A stretch of 64,000 bases of DNA from Stomorhina lunata. Taxonomy: Eukaryota > Arthropoda > Insecta > Diptera > Rhiniidae. The DNA lies in NCBI GenBank assembly GCA_933228675.1, contig OW121742.1:18590877-18654876 (forward strand), in the 5' to 3' direction. How positions within the stretch are numbered: the first letter of the stretch is position 1; every line of letters begins with the position of its first letter. The notes beneath the pieces are model-generated. The model ran no database searches, was not told the DNA's origin, and saw only the letters and a program-made list of their open reading frames with translations. Positions 44,474-55,854 of the stretch are shown here, piece by piece. The position numbers and the translations under genes were made by a program.

Positions 44474-47400
44474 GTGCCAAAATCTGTGATCACTAAAAAA
44501 AATTTCAAAATTTGTACTAAAACCCGATTTTTTGAAAATTTTTATATGAAAATATAAAACTTCGATTTCCTTGGAAACTAGAAGAGATAGAGTAATTTGG
44601 GCCAAAATCTGTGATCACTAAAAAAAATTTCAAAATTCATACTAAAACCTGATTTTTTCAAAATTTTTATGTGAAAATATAAAACTACGATTTCCTTGGA
44701 AACTAGAAGAGATAGAGCAATTTGGGCCAAAATCTGTGATCACCAAAAAAAATTTCAAAATTTTTTGAAAATTTTTATATGAAAATATAAAACTTCGATT
44801 TCCTTGGAAACTAGAAGAGATAGAGCAATTTGGGCCAAAATCTGTGATCACTAAAAAAATTTCAAAATCTGTACTAAAACCCGATTTTTTTTAAATTTTT
44901 ATATGAAAAAATAAAACTTCGATTTCCTTGGAAACTAGAAGAGATAGAGCAATTTGGGCCAAAATCTGTGATCACTAAAAAAATTTCAAAATTTGTACGA
45001 AAACCCGATTTTTTGAAAATTTTTTCAAAATTTTTATATGAAAATATAAAACTTCGATTTCCTTGGAAACTAGAAGAGATAGAGCAATTTGGGCCAAAAT
45101 CTGTGATCACTAAAAAAAATTTCAAAATTTGTACTAAACCCGATTTTTTGAAAATTTTTATATGAAAATATAAAACTTCGATTTCCTTGGAAACTAGAAG
45201 AGATAGAGCAATTTGGGCCAAAATCTGTGATCACTAAAAAAAATTTCAAAATTCATACTAAAACCTGATTTTTTCAAAATTTTTATGTGAAAATATAAAA
45301 CTACGATTTCCTTGGAAACTAGAAGAGATAGAGCAATTTGGGCCAAAATCTGTGATCACCAAAAAAAATTTCAAAATTTTTTGAAAATTTTTATATGAAA
45401 ATATAAAACTTCGATTTCCTTGGAAACTAGAAGAGATAGAGCAATTTGGGCCAAAATCTGTGATCACTAAAAAAATTTCAAAATTTCTACTAAAACCTGA
45501 TTTTTTGAAAATTTTTATATGAAAATATAAAACTTCGATTTCCTTGGAAACTAGAAGAGGCAGAGCAATTTGGGCCAAAATCTGTGATCACTAAAAAAAT
45601 TTCAAAATTCGTACTAATACCTGATTTTTTGAAAATTTTTATATGAAAATATAAAACATCGATTTCCTTGGAAACTAGAAGAGATAGAGCAATTTGGGCC
45701 AAAATCTGTGATCACTAAAAAAATTTCAAAATTTGTACTAAAACCTAATTTTTTCAAAATTTTCATATGAAAATATAAAACTTCGATTTCCTTGGAAACT
45801 AGAAGAGATAGAGCAATTTGGGCCAAAATCTGTAATCACTAAAAAAATTTCAAAGTTTGTACTAAAACTCGATTTTTTGAAAATTTTTATATGAAAATAT
45901 AAAACTTCGATTTCCTTGGAAACTAGAAGAGATAGAGCAATTTGGGCCAAAATCTGTGATCACTAAAAAAATTTCAAAATTTGTACTAAAACCCGATTTT
46001 TTGAAAATTTTTATATGAAAATATAAAACTTCGATTTCCTTGGAAACTAGAAGAGATAGAGCAATTTGGGCCAAAATCTGTGATCACTAAAAAAAATTCA
46101 AAATTTGTACTAAAACCCGATTTTTTGAAAATTTTTATATGAAAATATAAAACTTCGATTTCCTTGGAAACTAGAAGAGATAGAGCAATTTGGGCCAAAA
46201 TCTGTGATCACTAAAAAAATTTCAAAATTTGTACTAAAACCCGATTTTTTGAAAATTTTTATATGAAAATATAAAACTTCGATTTGCTAGGAAACTAGAA
46301 GAGATAGAGCAATTTGGGCCAAAATCTGTGATCACTAAAAAAATTTCAAAATTCATACCAAAACCTGATTTTTTCAAAATTTTTATATGAAAATATAAAA
46401 CTTCGATTTCCTTGGAAACTAGAAGAGATAGAGCAATTTGGGCCAAAATCTGTGATCACTAAAAACATTTCAAAATTTGTACTAAAACCCGATTTTTTGA
46501 AAATTTTTATATGAAAATATAAAACTTCGATTTCCTTGGAAATTAGAAGAGATAGAGCAATTTGGGCCAAAATCTGTGATCACTAAAAAAATTTCTAAAT
46601 TTGTACTAAAACCCGATTTTTTGAAAATTTTTATATGAAAATATAAAACTTCGATTTCCTTGGAAACTAGAAGAGATAGAGCAATTTGGGCCAAAATCTG
46701 TGATCACTAATAAAATTTCAAAATTTGTACTAAAACCCGATTTTTGAAAATTTTTATATGAAAATATAAAACTTCGATTTCCTTGGAAACTAGAAGAGAT
46801 AGAGCAATTTGGGCCAAAATCTGTGATCACTAAATAATTTCAAAATTTGTACTAAAACCCGATTTTTTGAAAATTTTTATATGAAAATATAAAACTTCGA
46901 TTTCCTTGGAAACTAGAAGAGATAGAGCAATTTGGGCCAAAATCTGTGATCACTAAAAAAAATTTCAAAATTCATACTAAAACCTGATTTTTTGAAAATT
47001 TTTATATGAAAATATAAAACTTCGATTTCCTTGGAAACTAGAAGAGATAGAGCAATTTGGGCCAAAATCTGTGATCACTAAAAAAAATTTCAAAATTTGT
47101 ACTAAAACCTGATTTTTTCAAAATTTTTATATGAAAATATAAAACTTCGATTTCCTTGGAAACTAGAAGAGATAGAGCAATTTGGGCCAAAATCTGTGAT
47201 CACTAAAAAAAATTTCAAAATTCATACTAAAACCTGATTTTTTGAAAATTTTTGTATGAAAATATAAAACTTCGATTTCCTTGGAAACTAGAAGAGATAG
47301 AGCAATTTGGGCCAAAATCTGTGATCACTAAAAAAAATTTCAAAATTTGTACTAAAACCTGATTTTTTCAAAATTTTTATATGAAAATATAAAACTTCGA

Positions 47401-50400
47401 TTTCCTTGGAAACTAGAAGAGATAGAGCAATTTGGGCCAAAATTTGTGATCACTAAAAAAAATTTCAAAATTTGTACTAAAACCTGATTTTTTCAAAATT
47501 TTTATATGAAAATATAAAACTTCGATTTCCTTGGAAACTAGAAGAGATAGAGCAATTTGGACCAAAATCTGTGATCACTAAAAAAAATTTCAAAATTCAT
47601 ACTAAAACCTGATTTTTTGAAAATTTTTATATGAAAATATAAAACTTCGATTTCCTTGGAAACTAGAAGAGATAGAGCAATTTGGGCCAAAATCTGTGAT
47701 CACTAAAAAAAATTTCAAAATTTGTACTAAAACCTGATTTTTTCAAAATTTTTATATGAAAATATAAAACTTCGATTTCCTTGGAAACTAGAAGAGATAG
47801 AGCAATTTGGGCCAAAATCTGTGATCACTAAAAAAAATTTCAAAATTTGTACTAAAACCTGATTTTTTCAAAATTTTTATATGAAAATATAAAACTTCGA
47901 TTTCCTTGGAAACTAGAAGAGATAGAGCAATTTGGACCAAAATCTGTGATCACTAAAAAAAATTTAAAAATTCATACTAAAACCTGATTTTTTGAAAATT
48001 TTTATATGAAAATATAAAACTTCGATTTCCTTGGAAACTAGAAGATATAGAGCAATTTGGGCCAAAATCTGTGATGACTAAAAAAAATTTCAAAATTTGT
48101 ACTAAAACCTGATTTTTTCAAAATTTTTATATGAAAATATAAAACTTCGATTTCCTTGGAAACTAGAAGAGATAGAGCAATTTGGGCCAAAATCTGTGAT
48201 CACTAAAAAAATTTCAAAATTCATACTAAAACCTGATTCTTTCAAAATTTTTATATGAAAATATAAAACTTCGATTTCCTTGGAAACTAGAAGAGATAGA
48301 GCAATTTGGACCAAAATCTGTGATCACTAAAAAAAATTTCAAAATTCATACTAAAACCTGATTTTTTGAAAATTTTTATATGAAAATATAAAACTTCGAT
48401 TTCCTTGGAAACTAGAAGAGATAGAGCAATTTGGGCCAAAATCTGTGATCACTAAAAAAAATTTCAAAATTCATACTAAAATATAAAACTTCGATTTCCT
48501 TGGAAACTAGAAGAGATAGAGCAATTTGGGCCAAAATCTGTGATCACTAAAAAAAATTTCAAAATTTGTACTAAAACCTGATTTTTTCAAAATTTTTATA
48601 TGAAAATATAAAACTTCGATTTCCTTGGAAACTAGAAGAGATAGAGCAATTTGGGCCAAAATCTGTGATCACTAAAAAAATTTCTAAATTTGTACTAAAA
48701 CCCGATTTTTTGAAAATTTTTATATGAAAATATAAAACTTCGATTTCCTTGGAAACTAGAAGAGATAGAGCAATTTGGGCCAAAATCTGTGATCACTAAA
48801 AAAAATTTCAAAATTCATACTAAAACCTGATTTTTCCAAAATTTTTATATGAAAATATAAAACTTCGATTTCCTTGGAAACTACAAGAGATAGAGCAATT
48901 TGGGCCAAAAGCTGTGATCACTAAAAAAATTTCAAAATTTGTACTAAAACCCGATTTTTTTTAAATTTTTATATGAAAAAATAAAACTTCGATTTCCTTG
49001 GAAACTAGAAGAGATAGAGCAATTTGGGCCAAAATCTGTGATCACTAAAAAAATTTCAAAATTTGTACTAAAACCCGATTTTTTTTAAATTTTTATATGA
49101 AAAAATAAAACTTCGATTTCCTTGGAAACTAGAAGAGATAGAGCAATTTGGGCCAAAATCTGTGATCACTACAAAAATTTCAAAATTTGTACTAAAACCC
49201 GATTTTTTGAAAATTTTTTCAAAATTTGTATATGAAAATATAAGACTTCGATTTCCTTGGAAACTAGAAGAGATAGAGCAATTTGGGCCAAAATCTGTGA
49301 TCACTAAAAAAAATTTCAAAATTTGTACTAAAACCTGATTTTTTCAAAATTTTTATATGAAAATATAAAACTTCGATTTCCTTGGAAACTAGAAGAGATA
49401 GAGCAATTTGGGCCAAAATCTGTGATCACTAAAAAAAATTTCAAAATTTGTACTAAAACCCGATTTTTTGAAAATTTTTATATGAAAATATAAAACTTCG
49501 ATTTCCTTGGAAACTAGAAGAGATAGAGCAATTTGGGCCAAAATCTGTGATCACCAAAAAAAATTTCAAAATTCGTACTAAAACCCAATTTTTTGAAAAT
49601 TTTTATATGAAAATATAAAACTTCGATTTCCTTGGAAACTAGAAGAGATAGAGCAATTTGAGCCAAAATCTGTGATCACTAAAAAAATTTCAAAATTTGC
49701 ACTAAAACCCGATTTTTTGAAAATTTTTATATGAAAATATAAAACTTCGATTTCCTTGGAAACTAGAAGAGATAGAGCAATTTGGGCCAAAATCTGTGAT
49801 CACCAAAAAAAATTTCAAAATTCGTACTAAAACCCAATTTTTGGAAAATTTTTATATGAAAATATAAAACTTCGATTTCCTTGGAAACTAGAAGAGATAG
49901 AGCAATTTGGGCCAAAATCTGTGATCACCAAAAAAAATTTCAAAATTCGTACTAAAACCCAATTTTTTGAAAATTTTTATATGAAAATATAAAACTTCGA
50001 TTTCCTTGGAAACTAGAAGAGATAGAGCAATTTGGGCCAAAATCTGTGATCACTAAAAAAAATTTCAAAATTTGTACTAAAACCTGATTTTTTCAAAATT
50101 TTTATATGAAAATATAAAACTTCGATTTCCTTGGAAACTAGAAGAGATAGAGCAATTTGGGCCAAAATCTGTGATCACTAAAAAAAATTTCAAAATTTGT
50201 ACTAAAACCCGATTTTTTGAAAATTTTTATATGAAAATATAAAACTTCGATTTCCTTGGAAACTAGAAGAGATAGAGCAATTTGGGCCAAAATCTGTGAT
50301 CACTAAAAAAATTTCAAAATTTGTACTAAAACTCGATTTTTTGAAAATTTTTATATGAAAATATAAAACTTCGATTTCCTTGGAAACTAGAAGAGATAGA

Positions 50401-53326
50401 GCAATTTGGGCCAAAATCTGTGATGACCAAAAAAAATTTCAAAATTTGTACTAAAACCCGATTTTTTCTGAAAATTTTTATATGAAAATATAAAACTTCG
50501 ATTTCCTTGGAAACTAGAAGAGATAGAGCAAATTGGGCCAAAATCTGTGATCACCAAAAAAAATTTCAAAATTCGTACTAAAAACCCAATTTTTTGAAAA
50601 TTTTTATATGAAAATATAAAACTTCGATTTCCTTGGAAACTAAAAGATATAGAGCAATTTGGGCCAAAATCTGTGATCACCAAAATAAATTTCAAAATTC
50701 GTACAAGGCTTTTTCTAAATTTTTATATGAAAATATAAAACTTCGATTTGCTTGGAAACTAGAAGAGATAGAGCAATTTCGGCCAAAATCTGTGATCACT
50801 AAAAAAAATTTCAAAATTCATACTAAAACCTGATTTTTTCAAAATTTTTATATGAAAATATAAAACTTCGATTTCCTTGGAAACTAGAAGAGATAGAGCA
50901 ATTTGGGCCAAAATCTGTGATCACTAAAAAAAATTTTAAAATTCATACGAAAACCTGATTTTTTCAAAATTTTTATATGAAAATATAAAACTTCGATTTC
51001 CTTGGAAACTAGAAGAGATAGAGCAATTTGGGCAAAATCTGTGATCACTAAAAAAATTTTCAAAATTCATACTAAAACCTGATTTTTTCAAAATTTTTAT
51101 ATGAAAATATAAAACTTCGATTTCCTTGGAAACTAGAAGAGATAGAGCAATTTGGGCCAAAATCTGTGATCACTAAAAAAATTTCAAAATTTGTACTAAA
51201 ACCCGATTTTTTGAAAATTTTTATATGAAAATATAAAACTTCGATTTCCTTGGAAACTAGAAGAGATAGAGCGATTTGGGCCAAAATCTGTGATCACCAA
51301 AAAAAATTTCAAAATTTGTACTAAAACCTGATTTTTTTGAAAATTTTTATATGAAAATATAAAACTTCGATTTCCTTGGAAACTAGAAGAGATAGAGCAA
51401 TTTGGGCCAAAATCTGTGATCACCAAAAAAAATTTCAAAATTCGTACAAGGCTTTTTCTAAATTTTTATATAAAAATATAAAACTTCGATTTCCTTGGAA
51501 ACTAGAAGAGATAAAGCAATTCGGGCCAAAATCTGTGATCACTAAAAAACATTTCCAAATTCGTACTAAAACCTGATTTTTTGAAAATTTTTATATGAAA
51601 ATATAAAACTTCGATTTCCTTGGAAACTAGAAGAGATAGAGCAATTTGGACAAAAATCTGTGGTCACTAAAAAAAAATCAAAAATCAAAAATCAAAAAAA
51701 AAAAATCAAAATTAGTACTAAAACCCGATTTTTTGAAAATTTTTATATGAAAATATAAAACTTCGATTTCCTTGGAAACTAAAAGAGATAGAGCAATTTG
51801 GGCCAAAATCTGTGATCACTAAAAAAAATTTCAAAATTCGTACTAAAACCCAATTTTTTGAAAATTTTTATATGAAAATATAAAACTTCGATTTCCTTGG
51901 AAACTAGAAGAGACAGAGCAATTTGTCCCAAAATCTGTGATCACTAAAAAAAATTTCAAAATTCGTACAAGGCTTTTTCTAAATTTTTATATAAAAATAT
52001 AAAACTTCGATTTCCTTGGAAACTAGAAGAGATAGAGCAATTTGGACAAAGATCTGTGGTCACTAAAAAAAAATCAAAAATCAAAAAAAAAAAAATTTCA
52101 AAATTCGTACTAAAACCCGATTTTTTGAAAATTTTTATATGAAAATATAAAACTTCGATTTCCTTGGAAACTAAAAGAGATAGAGCAATTTGGGCCAAAA
52201 TCTGTGATCACCAAAAAAAATTTCAAAATTCGTACTAAAACCCAATTTTTTGAAAATTTTTATATGAAAATATAAAACTTCGATTTCCTTGGAAACTAGA
52301 AGAGACAGAGCAATTTGTCCCATAATCTGTGATCACTAAAAAAAATTTCAAAATTCGTACAAGGCTTTTTCTAAATTTTTATATAAAAATATAAAACTTC
52401 GATTTCCTTGGAAACTAGAAGAGATAAAGCAATTCGGGCCAAAATCTGTGATCACTAAAAAACATTTCAAAATTCGTACTAAAACCTGATTTTTTGAAAA
52501 TTTTTATATGAAAATATAAAACTTCGATTTCCTTGGAAACTAGAAGAGATAGAGCAATTTGGACAAAAATCTGTGGTCACTAAAAAAAAATCAAAAATCA
52601 AAAAAAAAATTTCAAAATTCGTACTAAAACCCGATTTTTTGAAAATTTTTATATGAAAATATAAAACTTCGATTTCCTTGGAAATTAGAAGAGATAGAGC
52701 AATTTGGGCCAAAATCTGTGATCACTAAAAAAAATTTTAAAATTCGTGCTAAAACCCGATTTTTTATAATTTTTATATGAAATATAAAACTTCGATTTCC
52801 TTGGAAACTAGAAGAGATAGAGCAATTTGGGCCAAAATCTGTGATCACTAAAAAAAAATTCAAAATTCGTACTAAAACCCGATTTTTTTAAAATTTTTAT
52901 ATGAAAATATAAAACTTCGATTTTCTTGGAAACTAGAAGAGATAGAGCAATTTGGGCCAAAATCTGTGATCACAAAAAAAATTTCAAAATTTGTACTAAA
53001 ACCCGAATTTTTGAAAATTTTTATATGAAAATATAAAACTTCAATTTCCTTGGAAACTAGAAGAGATAGAGCAATTTGGGCCAAAATCTGTGATCACTAA
53101 AATAAATTTTAAAATTCGTGCTAAAACCCGAATTTTTATAATTTTTTTTTATGAAAATATAAAACTTCGATTTCCTTGGAAACTAGAAGAGATAGAGCAA
53201 TTTGGGCCAAAATCTGTGATCACTAAAAAAAAATTCAAAATTCGTACTAAAACCTGATTTTTTGAAAATTTTTTTTATGAAAATATAAAAATCGATTTCC
53301 TTGGAAATTAAAAGAGATAGAGTAAT
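44474..53326 (+). repeat. 124-bp satellite array, about 71 units
   Basis: Unit landmarks, in order: GATCACTAAAAAAAATTTC, AAAATTTGTACTAAAACCCG, ATTTTTTGAAAATTTTTATA, TGAAAATATAAAACTTCG, ATTTCCTTGGAAACTAG, AAGAGATAGAGCAATTTGGG, CCAAAATCTGT. Units are highly similar. Variants include CAAAATTCATACTAAAACCTG, ACAAGGCTTTTTCTAAATT (50702, 51446, 51967, 52359), a unit with a roughly 30-bp deletion near 48480, and units with extra AAAATC repeats (51670-51715, 52062-52100, 52580-52605). A block of about 616 bp is repeated at 44.5-45.7 kb. The right edge decays at about 53326 and the left edge is in the gap. Minus-strand frames of about 70 codons recur because the unit lacks stops in two frames; they shift frame at each unit (124 is not a multiple of 3) and are not genes. 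Confidence 0.97.
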
Positions 53327-53607
53327 CATTAAATTTTTAAACATTTTCGTCACTTAATATATAAAATCATGAATTTCTATTTCTACTAAACGCTTTGAAC
53401 GTCATTAATATTTAGCAAATATAAAATTTTTCCCAAATTACTTAAGCGTATAATTGACTGAAAATTTGTTTTAGACATGAATCTTATGAACTGTATAAAA
53501 ATCTTGAACTTGGACAAAATTATTGATAAGTAAATTTTAGTTTGTCGTGAGCTTTAGAACTAAAAACAACATTTTCAAAGATAAAATATTTACAAAACAC
53601 CGGAAAT
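53327..53607. other. Upstream region of the lipase gene
   Basis: About 280 bp of unique AT-rich sequence between the end of the 124-bp satellite and the lipase start codon. It must hold the core promoter and 5' UTR unless a distant first exon exists. No other feature is seen. Confidence 0.5.
53494..53541 (+). promoter_or_regulatory. Possible TATA box and initiator of the lipase gene
   Basis: TATAAAA at 53494-53500 is followed about 36 bp later by a weak initiator-like TTAGTTT (53535-53541). That would give a 5' UTR of about 70 nt. In such AT-rich DNA a TATA match is weak evidence. Confidence 0.25.
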
Positions 53608-55647
53608 ATGGAAAGTTTTCTAAAAATTTTAATTTTAGTCACAATTATTAATAAGGTTCAGCGGGTACAGGGAGCAAATATCGATCATTTAATACAAAAA
53701 GCTAATATTTATTATCAACAGCCGTAAGTAGGGGAATTAAATTGCTATTAATTTTTTTTTTTTTTTTTTGAATTTGTAAATTTATTAAAACTTTTGCAAT
53801 TAAGTTGGACCAAATTCAATATTTTGATATAAAAATCAACTAGAGGGATGAATTGAGTACTTTCCAGTTAAAAATATATTTCGAAATCGAACAACTATCA
53901 AGCCCTCATTTCATACTAACATTACGAACATTTACAAAAAGGTGGTTTTTTATGATTAAGTCACTCATTATTAAAATATGCCTAAATATGCAAATATATG
54001 CAGATTGCTTATATGCTGTTAAAAGCCCAACATATCAGCCTTAAATTAGCTTTAAAGATTATTTTCGTATTTATACCCATTTAACTAAAATCCTGACTTT
54101 TATTGACTTAAAAGTCAAAAATGTGTTTCAAAATGTTTGATAAAAATTTATTCAAATAATATAAATTTAATCATATGTGTATCATTATTGTTTTGAAACC
54201 GGATTAGGTATAATTTTGTTTTTATTTTTCTATATCTCTACCAGTTTACAAGAAGGAAAACCTCATGAATTTACTTTAGATAAAATTGATGAACCATCGA
54301 GTAAAACTGATATAAAAGTAATAGTTCATGGCTTTACGGGAAATCGTTTTCATACTTCCATAAGACCCCTAAGAAATGGTTAGTATTTTGTTAAAAATTC
54401 CCGATTTTAAACCTAAAAATACTTTTAAGTTGAAATAAGTAAAAGATGTCTCAAATATATATTTATTTAATCTTGTTTTTGCCTTAGCTTATATGGCCCA
54501 GGGCAAAGAAAATGTTTTCTTAGCCGATTGGCAAGATGCGGCCAATTTAGATTATCATAGCTCCAGATTAGCAGTGGCAAAAGTTGGACAATACTTGGCA
54601 AAATTATTGGAAACTTATTTAAAGTAAGTAAAATTTTTATAAAAGTGAGAATAAGAAGCTAATCCTTGTGTGACGTAGGGCATGGTGGGAAGTCCTTTCC
54701 AAACAAACCTTAATGATTTCATTAAAATTCTTAGTGATATTCTTGCTTCTCTTAATATTTTATTTTTTAATATGTTGATTAGGCTACGCTTAGCAAGCCT
54801 AGTCCGGCTTAAATGCCTTTCCTAAAGCATTAATGGACCGACCTTCCAAAATTGAGATTTGGGCCTATAGTACTTTCTTTTTTATTTTATAATTTCAGCA
54901 AACACCAAATCCCCCTCTCCGAAGTACATATAATTGGTCACAGTCTAGGCGCCCATATAGCCGGTAATATGGGTCATTATTTCAATGGCACCATAGGTCG
55001 TGTAACTGGTCTAGATCCTGCTCTTCCTCTCTTCACCCCTCATGCAACCGATAGTTTAAATTCAAATGCCGCCCAATTTGTGGATGTTATACACACAGAC
55101 TTTCCAGTATTTGGAGATAATACGCCTCGAGGTACAGTCGATTTCTATCCAAATTATGGACATACGCCACAAAAGGGATGTGATGATGTGGACTTGATAG
55201 TGGCCAGTAAGCTGATATTTGAGGCTTGTAAGTATTTAACATTAAGAGATTAAAACATCTAGTAGCTAAAATTATCAACATAAATTTTAGACAGTTGCAG
55301 TCATAATCGAGCTGTTATTTTCTATGCAGAGTCTATAGCTTTACCCCAAAATTTCCCGGCTATACCATGTTCAAACAACGCCATAAAAATTCGTAATTCA
55401 AGCATGTGCTTGAAAAATATTAAGGGGGTAAATTCGACATCTCTCAATGAAGCCATTTCTACGAAAAATGAGGAAGTTATAGCTTATATGGGAGAGGGGG
55501 CTACGAAAAGGTAAATGCCTTAAGAAATTAACTATATACATTAAATTTTTTAAATGTTTCAACTTTTTCAGCGCTTCTGGTTTATTTTATTTGGAGACTT
55601 ATGATGCGCCACCTTACGGCATGGGAATGAATTTTCTGCTCCACTGA
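53608..55647 (+). CDS. Secreted pancreatic-type lipase (six exons, complete)
   Basis: Exons 53608-53723, 54245-54378, 54488-54623, 54899-55227, 55291-55510 and 55572-55647 join in frame with good GT-AG sites to give 336 residues, a normal size for insect lipases. Residues 1-22 are a signal peptide (FLKILILVTIINKV). HGF at 67-69 is the oxyanion region. GHSLGAH gives the nucleophile Ser144, GLDPA gives Asp168 and CSHNRA gives His243, the complete triad of the lipase/PLA1 alpha/beta-hydrolase family. Cys223-Cys241 would close a short lid and Cys265-Cys278 a second loop. Sequons lie at N158, N274 and N286. It should hydrolyse ester bonds of acylglycerols or phospholipids outside the cell, such as in the gut. 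A short lid favours a galactolipase/PLA1-like or neutral insect lipase over classical pancreatic lipase. Its neighbours are satellites, with no other lipase in the window. Confidence 0.95.
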
Positions 55648-55714
55648 CTGTATAAAAACAACTTTTGTTCCCACTGGTGGTTGGCTTTGCTAACGTTAAA
55701 AAGAAAAACAGATA

Positions 55715-55720
55715 ATTAAA
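55715..55720 (+). terminator. Possible poly(A) signal of the lipase gene
   Basis: ATTAAA, the commonest variant of AATAAA, lies 68 nt after the lipase stop codon. No AATAAA occurs nearer before the satellite array begins. Confidence 0.35.
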
Positions 55721-55854
55721 TGCCAAGCCTGAAAGCAGGCAATACAATATATATTTTTAGTATTTTTGCTTAGCTCAGACACAACCCATGGGTATATAAC
55801 TTAACCCACTTTTAACCAATGAAAATTTGCTTTTCAAAGAATTATTATAAAATT

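Noticed and set aside
44217..44605. Open frames of 86-121 codons crossing 44274-44473
   Set aside because: They run through the N gap, so their openness is an artefact.
44642..53084. Dozens of minus-strand frames of about 70 codons in the 124-bp array, as a gene family
   Set aside because: They repeat with the satellite unit, change frame from unit to unit and have no start context, introns or flanking gene features.
53853..54044. 63-codon frame in the first lipase intron
   Set aside because: It lies between well-supported lipase exons, starts inside the intron and shows no motif.
55087..55281. Minus-strand 64-codon frame
   Set aside because: Shadow of lipase exon 4, whose + frame has the catalytic motifs and correct splice phases.
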